A stretch of DNA of 64,000 bases, from contig FMBT01000354.1 in assembly GCA_900095095.1 (NCBI GenBank), positions 124,001 to 188,000 of the forward strand, written 5' to 3'. Both the position numbers and the translations under genes were made by a program. Shown piece by piece: positions 33,089 through 48,533 of this stretch. Source of the stretch: Fragilariopsis cylindrus CCMP1102. Its lineage: Eukaryota > Bacillariophyta > Bacillariophyceae > Bacillariales > Bacillariaceae. Position 1 is the stretch's first letter; each line of letters starts with the position of its first letter. Below the pieces are notes generated by a model, which was not told where the DNA came from, ran no database searches, and was given only the letters and a program-made list of their open reading frames with translations.

Positions 33089-35631
33089 ATGTCGGGGAGG
33101 GTCGTTAGATTGCGACAGCGACAGCAACGACAGCAGCGTGGACATGAACGACGTCGGTCGTATCAACATCAACATCAACAACAGCAACGATGACAATAGA
33201 GGCAACGACGATGAGAAGGAACAATGGAGTTACACAAATAAATCCGTGCGGGAAGCTTTAGATGCTAATAGAAAATTGAAAGTAAAAATCTTATCAGAAC
33301 TAGAACGAATATCTCGTCGTAAGCGTGACAATCGTTTAGAAGCAGCAAGATGTATTGAACGATCGTGTGCGGTAATGCTAGGGGGAAAACTAAGATAGCA
33401 ACAACTATACAATCAGCAAAAACTGCAACTGCACTAGCAGCAACAAAAACAACAACGGCTGCATCAAAGAAAAACAAGAAGAGAAAGAGAAAGAAAAACA
33501 ATAATAATAGAGATGGGAACGACGACGACGACGACGATATCATAGACTTTATTGATCGCATTCCTACCTCCAAGGAAGTGAGCTCATTATTTGACGACAG
33601 CTCCAATGAAGAAGGAGAGGAAGACAAGGGGAGTGATAACGACGAAAATAACAAGGATGACAAAGACGAGGAGGAGAAGGAAAAAGAGAAGGATGATGAT
33701 TATATCGACGACAAGGAGGAAAAAAGGAGGAAAAAGACTGATACCAAAAATACGAAGGCCTATACAAAGCCATCAAATAATCATGAAGGTATATGGCCAA
33801 ATCACACAAGGAAAAAATTCCGGTATAATCCATATAGAAAATGGGATTTGGATTACTTTGTTGATCCGACTGGATCTCGTCCAAAGGAAAATTTGGATAT
33901 GATTCGGAGACAGGCATTCATGATGAAGAAAAATAATGTAGTAGTTGTGGATATGATAATGATAATGATAATGCATTGGTAAAACTACTATGACTACGAC
34001 TACAACAAACGAAATTAATCCCGATAACACGGTCTGCACCAATAATCCTACTGATACGGCAAAAATTCAACAACACAACAGCAACAACAGCAACAAGAAC
34101 GGATTCAAGATACATTTTTTTACCATACATCTCATCCTTTCACGCGTCAAGAGAAAGCTCGTCTCGACAAATGGTTGCTACGAAAAAGTAGTACAAGTAG
34201 TAGCAGCAGCAACAGCAACAAAAACGTCGCCGACCTGCGAGGAAAATAATAACAACACGAATATCGATGGAAATGGTGGTGATGATGATGATGATGATGA
34301 TGGACACGACAAATCTAGTAACTCGTATTACGAAATATAGCACAAAACTACGTGAAGAGCACCACGAAAATCCAGCTGCAAGGAAAAGAGATCAATCTCT
34401 ACTACCAATTGCCGCACCACGAACAACCGAAGATATTAGGATGTACCATCGTCATCATCTCTCTTCACGATACAAATTTTCTAAACGAGAATCGCTTATT
34501 ATACTGGAAGGTGTAGCAGGAACAGCATCAACAGCAACAAGCACGAAGGTAACGGGGAAGTTGCCGGTAGCAATACTAGAAGTAGAGGATCAACAGTCAA
34601 ATTTTTGGAATATTGACGATGACGATGGTGAGGATAATCACGATAAGAAGATAGTACTAAAGCCTGATTGGGAATTGATATGTAATCGGGTAATCAAAGA
34701 GCATCATCGGGTCGAATCTACGAAAAATCTTAGCCAGAAGAAGGAGACTAATGATGACAGGCCGTATGTTTCTCTAATTACACCATACCAATGTATGGTT
34801 CATTATAAGACAAAACTTAGACCGCAACCCAATGGGTCCTTTACATCGGAAGAAGATGAATTTATACTAAGATACGTCGCCGCGATGGGGCCTCAATTTA
34901 TGTGGGGATACCCACAAATCGCAGACTTGGCGAGTCGTATATTTCCGTACAAAGTGTCCCGACGGATTTACGAGCGAACGCATTGGTCGCAATGGCATCC
35001 CTTATCCAAAGATACGATGTGGACGAAGGAAGAGGAGATGAAGTTGGTATTGGCAATGAAGATTTATTCCGATAATGGCGAAAACAGTACCAGTAGTACG
35101 AGTAGTACTGGCGGAAATGATGCCAATGAGGAACAGATGAATCAAAAGCAAGCGGTAGCGTTAGAAAAAATATCTCTTCGAAGGGCTGCAGCACACTTTC
35201 ATCCCATTCGACAACCATACAAGGTCTCGAAAAAGTGGGAACGATCATTCAGTCCGAGATTTTCTTATAAGCGGTTTTCGAAAGAGGAGGACACGAAGTT
35301 GTTGGAGGTGGTTAGATCATTAGCAGCAACGACTCACTTTTCAGAAATTGCAAGGAAACATTTTCCGGATCGATCCACTGACCAAATATCTCAACGATGG
35401 AACAAAATAGCACCAGACAAAGACATTGTAGAAAAACTCGTGCCTTCCATGGTTCATAGTGGAGTAAAGCGGGGACTGGTGGCAAGAATGACAGCAACTG
35501 GAGAGGATGCGCAAAATGGAAGTGAAAATATGGATATCAACAACACTGTAAAAGATGGCGCAATCTTTGACCAAAGCGACTTCGTTGTAGAGCTTGCACC
35601 AAAAGACAATGAAGGCATAAATCAGGACTAA
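33089..35631 (+). CDS. Myb/SANT-repeat DNA-binding protein (frameshifted N-terminal half)
   Basis: Predicted nuclear regulator. The C-terminal 430 residues (34267-35631) are intact and hold at least three Myb/SANT-like units: FTSEEDEFILRYVAAMGP, WTKEEEMKLVLAMK and FSKEEDTKLLEVVRSL followed by FSEIARKHFPDRSTDQISQRWNKI. The layout is reminiscent of SNAPC4/REB1-type multi-SANT proteins. The N-terminal half is acidic and basic low complexity (long Asp/Glu/Lys runs, KKNKKRKRKK as a likely nuclear localisation signal) and includes PFTRQEKARLDKWL. Between 33089 and 34270 the frame changes about six times, near 33095 (two G), 33385, 33950, 33977, 34120 and 34236. All are repaired by added bases, mostly in G, A or T runs. 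The start ATG at 33089 is chosen because the joined frame is open behind it; it is not certain. It converges with the next gene. Confidence 0.65.
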
Positions 35632-35910
35632 AAAATATGATTACAACACAAAGAACGATAGCTAAAATTATGACTGACTACTAACTAAACCATTGACTGC
35701 GTGATAATAAATTAGCTAAGCGTTTTATAAATAGTTTTTGTAACTTGAATTGTTATACTGACGCCTTAAAATACCATTTATGATATGAGTGATATATCTT
35801 TCACGTCCATGGCACGTCATGCTAACCCATGGTTCTCTTTGGACCGTATGTGTTCCCTTTTTAAGTATAATTTCTGATATTTCTTCCTAGTTGATCTGAG
35901 AAGATTCGTT

Positions 35911-38900
35911 TCATTTTATTGTGTGCATCAGATGAGTAGGTTGCTTAATTTTTCCAAGAATTCCACGTACCTTCTTTACACCCCACGATGATTTCCCTGA
36001 TTGTCTCTTTTCGGTTGAAGCATTTGGAATTTTCTTGAGAGCTTGCTCATCGACGATCTTTCGAACGGAAACATCCGTGTTTTGGATCGAACAATACGAT
36101 GTTGGAGCCTCGGCTATTTCTATCCCCTCGGTACTTGGTTTCAACGTTACAAACCGATTATTATTGTTTCCATCAAAGTAAATTGTTTCAATAGAGCCAC
36201 ATAGTCCTGATATGCTATCTAAAGTAAGTTGATCATAATCATCTCTAACATTTGGACTATTCGCTTGGACGCCCCTATTCTTTGAGACTAGGTCCTGAGT
36301 GGCACGATAGGCCTGAGTATGCTGAGAAGTGTCATTTTCCATGTCGCTATATACCTCAGGGATGTTCTTCGCTGCTCAAATGGATCATACTCATCGTACT
36401 TGACGCCACGACAACCGATTGAACTACACACACTGTAATTTCCATCTGAATACTGACCACTTGGATCTTTACAGATTGATATGTTGTCATTTCATTGTAG
36501 AAATAGGTAGCAGTTGAGCGTGACGAGAAGGATTGGTGATTCAGAAGCGATTCCCAATACTCGCCAAGTTTTAGTGTCTTGGTATCTTCATCTGTTGCTG
36601 TGACTCCGCATAAGTCATTCCGGGCATATCGGATCTCGATTTCAGTATCCCGTCTGAGCTGCTGCTGAAGGAATTGACGATAGGCGATACTGACCACACA
36701 TTTTCTAATACCGGCTTCTCTATAGTAGATGCGACAATTCAGTGTACAAAGACTGAGTATCATTTGCTATGTTTCATTGCTGATTCTGCGCGTACAACTA
36801 TCGCCATCTGTAGATACAATCTTCTTCATATCTTGAGAGGATTTGCCCCCTTTCGTTTCTAATAGGAGGAGTTTGCTCTCCAAATAATCGCCGTTTGTTG
36901 ACAATAACACGATTCTATTATCTTGGCGGTTACTTATTGGCGACAAAATCCTATTCCTCCCTTGGATTTCAAAATTATCTTTCAGTGTGATTTCAATATC
37001 ATTATTTTCTTGATTCTCCTTTACATTCTGGCACAGATCGACTCGGGACCTTTTCTATCGAAGTCGGTGCCAGTGCCTTCGAAAGATCCACATGGATCGA
37101 GATCAAGATTGCTCCAATTCGAAAAGACATCATCTTCACTGTTAGTGTCGAATGATCTATCTCTTCTGATAGAGATGAGAATAGAGTGATCAGCACTTCC
37201 ATCTACCTGTGTCATTTTGTGTTCAAGCTCGCAACCAATAGACGAGAACGAGGCTTAGGGCCCAATGAAATTTCGCAGGAGCTTTCACTTTCGTAGAATA
37301 TATGATCGCATGGGCTTGAGCTCTGACTCAAAGCGAAGAGATCGTTCAATATTTTCTGTTGCACTTGTGGCAAGTTTTGAGCTGTTGATTCACAAGTATA
37401 TGATGGCAGCTGTTTGTGAATCCGATTCATGATTTCGGTGGCTGAGGCCTTTGTATTTTGTACGTCAAAAGTGGTACCTGTCTCATTGCCCTCCTCATCG
37501 CTACTTTGTGAGGACATAATAAGAAGGACATTGTACACAGCACGTGTTGCCAATGCACTGTACATAGACTCCACATCGTTTGAATCGACTTTATCAGGGA
37601 AAAATTGAACTGCATACTGGGCATCGATTTCAATGAATTCTTTTCCAATATCTTTCTCGACGCAACGAAGATTCCTCAGCTCTTCGCTAAAACCATCGTT
37701 ATCGTCGTCGTCATCTTCATAGTTGTCTAGTTCCGTACGAATGTGGGCATTGACAAAGTCTTGTGATAGATCCGTTGCTTGATCAAGACTCATTGAAAAA
37801 TTCTCTACGTATTCGGGAACAACAAAACCACTCAAATTTACCACACCATTCTTATTATTTCCTCCATCTTCGAATTTGCTCGAATCAACGGAATAACAAT
37901 AAGAATCAGAATCATAATTGGAGGAAGAAGAGGAATCAGGATTGGAATCAGAGGAGAAATAGACGTCGAAATCAAAAGTTTCCGTCGACGAAGCCACAAC
38001 GAAGGGATGGCAGTCGCCAAGAATCGGGTTATTAATTTCTGCTTGTATATGAATCAATTTGGCACTGTACATCCAAATTAGTACCTCATGCAACAATTTC
38101 CCCATAAACTCGGTATTCGAATCCTGTACTAAAATTAGTTGACCTTTGCTGGAATCGTGCTCTAAATGAAATTGCCATCTTGACATAATTCGAAATGTAA
38201 ATACAACAAGAGCGATACTGAAATGGCGAAGTTTCTGTACATTCAGCATATCAGCATGATGACACGATTCGATCTCAGGAATCCCAGTGGGAATAACGGT
38301 ATAATCCCAAGATCCATAATCCTCATTGTTATTCAGTGGCAACACATCTTTGCTTTTTGATGAACAGCTAACTATTGTATTTCTCGACAGACTATCATCG
38401 ATGTTATAGTATATGGGCGTGGATTCATCATGGTCTGAACAGTATTCATCCCCATCAATTCCGATTTCAAATTCATCTTCCTCGTCCGGAACCGTATACT
38501 TTTCCCTACATTCACTCTCATAATCGCGATCGGACAACATATTGTCATCATCGTCTCTCATTGTTGTGGGCGGCAGTACAAATCTTCTCGTCGAACTACT
38601 GTCATTAATACTATTCAGGTCTTGACCACAATCACCAACATCACCGCATAGTTCAGCTAGACTGAGAAGTGATTTCGAGCAACAGCACTCCATTTTATAA
38701 GATGATTCTGTCGATATATGATCCTCTTGGTAGGGCACTACGACACGTCTTCGATAAACTGCTGTATCTGTCGCCTTATTGTTTATGTCGTAGTATTCAA
38801 TTTTATTCTGAACATCACTACGATGTTGCTTATAGAGAGATCTCTGTCCCATCCTTCGTTTATCGATTTTATCCTTGCTCCGTCGCAAGAGACTACTTTC

Positions 38901-38942
38901 TGATTCATTGTCCTCTCGATTATTATTATCCTTCCATGTCAT
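35911..38942 (-). CDS. Unrecognised acidic protein (frameshifted 3' half)
   Basis: About 990 residues when joined, family unknown to me. The first 576 residues (38942-37215) are open. They have a basic start (MTWKDNNNREDN), acidic Ser/Asp-rich stretches, and one hydrophobic-aromatic block (HFSIALVVFTFRIMSRWQFH, then GKLLHEVLIWMYSAKLIHI) that may form a folded core. The 3' part is broken by seven successive frame changes near 37212, 37033, 36773, 36727, 36570, 36493 and 36347. Every one goes in the same direction (one base missing). Joined, it reads as Ser/Asn-rich text such as ICKDPSGQYSDGNYSVCSS and ends in a Lys-rich tail at 35911. The longer upstream frame uses TTG, so the ATG at 38942 is taken. 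Seven same-direction losses in about 900 bp favour sequence error over normal drift. Confidence 0.5.
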
Positions 38943-39418
38943 GATCACGAAAGTCTTCTTTATCGACGTTTTAAGGTCAAACAAAACAGTGGTATGAACT
39001 TGCTAGGTTAGGTGCTGCACGAATGATGCGTCTATAACATGTCATGCGCCTCACACAGGTCGAGTAGAAACAATTACGATAAGACTGATGAAACGGAAAT
39101 TACGATGAAGTAATGATTGATGATGGTATATTATGCATGCATCAATATTTACAATATCGTGATGGTGGACGCTATTCCATCTATAATGAGAATCTCGTGA
39201 TCGAATTTCGAATTTTGAAATACGAGAATAAAAGTGGAGTGGCCAGGATTCAATTTTGTTCGTCGTCGCGCAAATTTATCGTGGCGGGATTCAGTCAAAT
39301 TTTGTTTTTTTTATCCTAATATTGATATTTTTTTGTAGCAGCAAGTAAGTTAGTATTGTAACTAGTAGTAGAATAGTAATAGTAAGGACTAGGACCTAGT
39401 ATATTAACATACCTACTA
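38943..39418. other. Intergenic, tandem minus-strand genes
   Basis: About 475 bp. It holds the promoter side of the acidic-protein gene and the 3' flank of the dioxygenase gene, with several ACTAGTA-type repeats near 39360-39420. Nothing else is recognised. Confidence 0.45.
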
Positions 39419-41579
39419 CTACATCCATCTGCATCCATTTCCTGGATTTCTCCTTCCGTATCCTCCCCCAATTTTATCATCTCTTTCTCTCAATAGTAGA
39501 CGATACTGACTTATAGTATCCATTGCATCAGTATAACAACCAATCAAATGCCGTTGTGCGTTTCCAAAAGAGGTGAAACTTCTTCTACCATGTAACATTC
39601 GTTGATTGTTAAATACAAGTATATCACCCTTTTGTAATGAATGTTCCCAAGTATTTTGTTTTGCATAATCTTGTAATATATTTTCAAGAGATTGTGGTAG
39701 TAATGTTGAACAGCCCTTATTATCGAGACTGCTGCTGCTGTAGTCGTCGTAATCTAGTATGCATTCCATTGCCTGATATGCCAATACATATTCTTCTACG
39801 GCGATCCTTGGATGTATCTGTAATGGACCCTCAAATGGTGGACTCCAATTGATTTCAACAACTTGATCATATGTAGGATCTATTATAATATGTGACTTAG
39901 GACTGACCATATCTGCATCATTACGCTCCTTTAGAAATATTGCTTCTGTCTTACATAAAATATCGAACAGATCGGGTACAATGCATCTCAATTCATTTGC
40001 AGCTGCCATAGCATCAATCAATACTGACTGACCTCCAACTATATAATCATTACTATTATTGTTGTTGTTATCGATGCTGGTATTTGTAACACAATGTAAG
40101 AGTTGTAAAAATGGTTTCGATTCGTAATATGTCAAATCTTGATGAGGTGGTAACGCCACATTGGTATACGCAATATTTTCGGCATCATCTTTCGACTGTA
40201 CATGAAAGATATCTCCATAAAGTGATCCATGGGAAAGTTTTCCACCAGAAAATCGTTTTCCTAAATTACCAACGATGGATTCAACCTCTTCCTCTACTAC
40301 TCGTGATAAATTACTATCGTTATCCTCCTCCTTCATTGTTGTTGTTGTAGGTGCATTTCGAACCAAAATTGCTCCGTTTTCAAATATCCCTTTCAGCCCC
40401 TCAAAGAGAATATTTTCATTTCCATGATTTCTTGATAGTCGAAGGTCTTCACTGATGCACTATTTGCACTAATAGCTATATCTTTTGTCACAGAAGTGGT
40501 CATCTTTGTCGTTTCTGTTTGTTCTATTACCGAGAACATACTTTAATATCGTGGTCATCATTCTTATTTTCTTTAAAACTACTTTTCAACGACGACGACG
40601 ACGACGACGACGACAATCCCTTTGACATCCAACCAATACAATTATTACGAGCATTTTCGATGAGCCAATTCAAATCGAAAATGGATTCTTCCCCAGATTT
40701 CCATCCGATTTTTAGCAATGTCCTCTTTATGCATTGTATATTAGTACTATCATTGTGTTATATTATTATCATTGGTTGTTGTTGTGTTGTTCTGTGACTC
40801 TTTTAGAATGATAATAAATTCCACCCTTGAATGAAGACTTCCTCGTGGAGGAGATGGATGTAGTAATGGAAAAGCTTTGCTTTCGTTATCGTTATCGTTA
40901 CCATCATCATCATCATCATCATTATTGTGATCGATACAATGGTAGTTGATGATTTCGGCACTCACAATCGCACTATTTTTAGAATATTGTCCAAGTGTCC
41001 TAACACGTTGACCAGAACTAGGATGAATATATTGTGGATCATTTACCCATAACAAGGGAGAAGAAAATCCCCAGGAAATGTTCTTTTTATTATTATTATT
41101 ATTATTTTCTAATGAAGTTTTATGTTCATCATGGTTGCTGTTTTCTGCTACGGTAATGTATACAGTTTGTCCATCATCCTCAATAGCAATAGAAGTATTA
41201 TTATTATCAAATCTATTGTTGTCATTGTTGTCATCGTCTTCTTCGTCGATATTACCCAGAATGTAGGACGATAAAATCTTGTAGTTATTGTTGCATTGGT
41301 CTGCTTGTTCGTCGTCGTCATCGTTTTACTACTAGGACTAATTGGTGTTGTCATTGTTGAGAAAGAAGGATAACACAACGACGACGAATTCCGAATGATG
41401 TTATTCAATGATTCCATCATAAAAGGTAAACATCGTTGTTGTCCACCCACAACGCCTAATTTAGGTTGTCCTGTATTACAAGAGAAGATAGATCGTCCGT
41501 ATAATAATGGAAAAAACGATATCGAAAATCGTTGACGGTAATAAGCGGCGGTAATAATGTTACGATGAGGGTATCTCAT
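39419..41579 (-). CDS. Trimethyllysine / gamma-butyrobetaine dioxygenase-like enzyme (carnitine pathway)
   Basis: Fe(II)/2-oxoglutarate dioxygenase of the BBOX/TMLD family, probably mitochondrial, acting in carnitine synthesis. Positions 41579 to about 41200 encode an Arg/Ser/Thr-rich presequence. The N-terminal domain follows (SSPLLWVNDPQYIHPSSGQR; then LLKIGWKSGEES and FDLNWLIENARNN). The catalytic domain is in 40503-39419: DYQEIMENEN, GAILVRNAP, the metal-binding H-x-D in PPHQDLTYYES, LLHCV, then FNNQRMLHGRRSF with the distal His and 2-oxoglutarate Arg, and RHLIGCYTD. The HPSS segment lacks the Cys pair that binds zinc in animal BBOX. Frame changes occur near 41200, 40760 (two bases, AC repeat), 40515 and 40425. 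All are losses, and the joins restore family text exactly. I cannot separate TMLD from BBOX by eye. Confidence 0.78.
40588..40613. repeat. (GAC)n tract, codes poly-Ser
   Basis: Eight to nine GAC triplets inside the dioxygenase gene, translated on the minus strand as a Ser run. A (CAT)n tract (about 40902-40922) lies nearby and codes an Asp run. Confidence 0.8.
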
Positions 41580-43199
41580 TATAAAATCGTCTACTAGCTA
41601 GCTAGCTAGCTTTTCACCTCACTTTTTCGCTTTGTACCAAATAGATTAGAAAGATAGCTCTTGTCTCGTCTCGTCTTGCTTATGACTAACTCTCATAGTC
41701 CTACCAGCTTAGTAAGAAAGACGGCAAAGATGTTCCAATAGCAGAGTACGTAGGAATTTGAATTTATCATTAAAATCTCAGCAAAAAATCCAAATTTCAA
41801 AAATGATGATTTATTTTAAACAAATTAAGGACTAAAACATGTCCAAAAATTAGCGATGCCTGCTTTTGCTTGCACGCGTTTTATCAGCCTTCATGGTCGC
41901 GTCGCGAGGTAAGGGCGAAGGGGAAAAAGAAACAACCTGATACTAGTAACTATATGTCCATCTCGCCGTTATATGTTTGCCTCTTCTTTCTTCATCGTTG
42001 CTTTTTTTTGTGCTTTTCTATTAACATCATCAATAGAATAATTTGTAAGAAATTAAACAAATTCAATTCTTTAAAATAAATAAATAAAGCACCAGCATGA
42101 GCGGTATACCAGCACCACTTATACTGGATCTATTGCGTACCTTGTTTAGGTGTCGTACTAATTGGTCTTGTTCAAGCAGCTAGAGGGGTCGGAAAGTTAG
42201 ATAAGAATGATGCCGGGTAGTTCGAGGTAGTCGATAGTCGAGTTCTAGTTCGAGTCATGTTTAATTTTATTATGCTTTATATGCTTTTCTTGTGTGAGTT
42301 TATTTATGTTTATCCTTCTTCATCTGTATCAATTTTACCTTATTTACCTCCTATAACAACTAACTAATCCAACCAATCCAATCCATTATTGTTTTTCATT
42401 TTTTGTCTTTTTATTTTTCGGTTGTGTACCGTAGAACTGGAAACGTTGTTGTAGTAATCTCTGTATTTTCTATGTGGCTATTTTGGTAAGTAAAGTAGTA
42501 TATGATGAATATATAGTAGTTGTTGTAGTTGATTTCGTTTCCGTGTCTTTGTTATGATTTGATGGAAAATTTAAATCGATCTTTGTGGTATTGATACGAG
42601 AGAGAGAGAAAAAAAAAAACGATGGAAGATAGGATAAGCAATAGTAGCAGGGAGAGGAAGTACTAGCCGTTTTTCTACGTATCCATGTGGCAACAATTTT
42701 AAATTTTGACTTGATACTGATCGAAGCAAGAGCTGGTATCATTAGAATATTTACTATCGTATCCTGCGTGGTTCTAACTGATTTCTGATCTCTACCTTTC
42801 TTCGTTTATTATTGCATTATCATATCATATCAAACAAACAAAACAAAAATACAACCACAGGCTTTGCGCTTGGATGCACCAATGGCACCCTCTTATCTCT
42901 CCAATTTACGAGGGTTAATATAGATAGAAGAAAAACAAATTTCCACGACAACACAAAATACGTGAAAATGCAATCAATCACTTCAAATGGATTTTTTTTG
43001 TAAATAACTAATACATACCGTAAACGATTGTCATATCCATCCAACTTTTTTCAGTGCAACGAATATTTAATTCTAAATAATAATAAGTTGAGTATAGAAA
43101 AGAGTATATATCATCAAAATATTATTTCAACGGTAGTTTAATTTTATTTTTTTTATTAGTAGTTAAAAGTAGTAGTATAGTATACACGCCACACGCTCT
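41580..43199. other. Intergenic, gene-poor
   Basis: About 1.6 kb, AT-rich. It includes (CTAG)n near 41593-41612 next to the dioxygenase start and a GA/A-rich run near 42600-42620. Short frames on both strands are unsupported. No RNA gene is recognised. Confidence 0.55.
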
Positions 43200-47067
<3,868 letters not shown>

Positions 47068-48255
47068 ATGACAACGAAACGAACAAGCAACAACATCAAC
47101 AATCGAATTATTATGACTAACCCTCCAGAAGCCAAACGACCGCATTTATCGTGTACAACTGATGATCTTCCTGACCCCGTTGAATCTGCATCAGCATCGT
47201 CCATTAATCTTGTTTTTACGTGTGATACACCTCCCACTTCCGACAACATTGAATTCGCGTTGCACACGATTGGTGACACAAAGAATACCAACACGAAGCA
47301 CGATATTTTACAAGCCTTACAAGATCTTAACAGATGGGCGCGAAACAACAACCATCTATTTTTCAATGAATTTTTGGAACTTGCCGGAATTTCACGTGTA
47401 TTGAAGTTTCTCATGATACCGAGTAACATGAGCGATATGAAATATGTCTTTTCTGCTTGTACTATCATTATCAATTGTACTCGCGGACCAAATAGTGATC
47501 TAGATATTGACATTGCCCAAGTAATGGGAAGGAAATTTATTGAAAGAGGTGGCATTCATACCATGCTCCTTGCAAATGAAGAGTACAGTGGTGGAAACGA
47601 TCGCAATGAATTAAGTGCCGTGCATTCTATCTGGGCAGTACTCAACAATGTCATTAATTACAATGCCGAACTTGACTATATAGATAAGGATAAACAACAT
47701 AACTTGTTTGATGACGCTATAGCAACCCTACGATTGGTAAATGACACAGATGATAAAATTCGGGTCCATGGTATGATTCAGATCCCTCATAAAATTAAAA
47801 GTCTACTACTGCTCGTTTTGATGAGACTTTTAGTTGGTTCTAATTCAAAATTGGTTGCAGATGATCTCGAAGGAAGGGACGTTTTTCAAATATTTATCAA
47901 TACGATGAAGGATTCCAACAGACAATGGGAATTCGAAGAAGAAATTTGGAAAATTACATCATATTTCTTCTTTTCTTGTTTTCGTAGGCAGTTGTTTCCA
48001 ACCAAAAACAATAACGACTTGAAACTCGCTATTTCTTTTTATGTTGAATATATCGAGAAGGCACCAAATGAGGCATTTAAATCTAAAGCCTTCGATTTTC
48101 TTCTTGAAGTAAGCGATGTGATTGGTAGGGAAGAAATCACAAAGATGCCAGGTCTCATGATCACGCTTGGTACGATTTTAGATCGAAGCAGTAGCAATAA
48201 CATCGAAGCGGCTACTGAAGATATGACAAAGACTTTGGTGAAATATTTATTGTGA
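47068..48255 (+). CDS. Predicted armadillo/HEAT-like helical protein, unknown function
   Basis: A single-exon gene of 395 residues, open throughout, starting at ATG 47068. The sequence is a succession of amphipathic helices (ALHTIGD, DILQALQDLNRWARNN, FLELAGISRVLKFLM, YVFSACTIIINC, ELSAVHSIWAVLNNVINYNAEL, KSLLLLVLMRLLVGSN, AFDFLLEVSDVIG). No catalytic motif, signal peptide or membrane segment is seen. The pattern resembles armadillo-like helical proteins that occur as small multigene families in diatoms; this is an inference from helix periodicity and not a confirmed domain match. Partners and function are unknown. A short basic N-terminal stretch precedes the fold. Confidence 0.65.
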   Translation: MTTKRTSNNINNRIIMTNPPEAKRPHLSCTTDDLPDPVESASASSINLVFTCDTPPTSDNIEFALHTIGDTKNTNTKHDILQALQDLNRWARNNNHLFFNEFLELAGISRVLKFLMIPSNMSDMKYVFSACTIIINCTRGPNSDLDIDIAQVMGRKFIERGGIHTMLLANEEYSGGNDRNELSAVHSIWAVLNNVINYNAELDYIDKDKQHNLFDDAIATLRLVNDTDDKIRVHGMIQIPHKIKSLLLLVLMRLLVGSNSKLVADDLEGRDVFQIFINTMKDSNRQWEFEEEIWKITSYFFFSCFRRQLFPTKNNNDLKLAISFYVEYIEKAPNEAFKSKAFDFLLEVSDVIGREEITKMPGLMITLGTILDRSSSNNIEAATEDMTKTLVKYLL

Positions 48256-48533
48256 AGTCGGTAAAGAATTTTATTGTGATTGAATACTATGACATAACGC
48301 CATGGGTAAGAAAAGAGGGTGGATGTATTCTTCGGTTTCGGGGTATGTTATTCCTCTCACCAACAGTAGCTATAGATAATTGTCAATACGATAGACGCAT
48401 GCGTATATCGTATCCAACGAGAAATCATTGCGGGAAAACGATGTGTAAATAACACGGAACATCGCCCTTCAAATTAATTTTACATATCAAAAAAACAAAA
48501 CAATACATTGATTAAAAAATAAATAGCTTTAGT

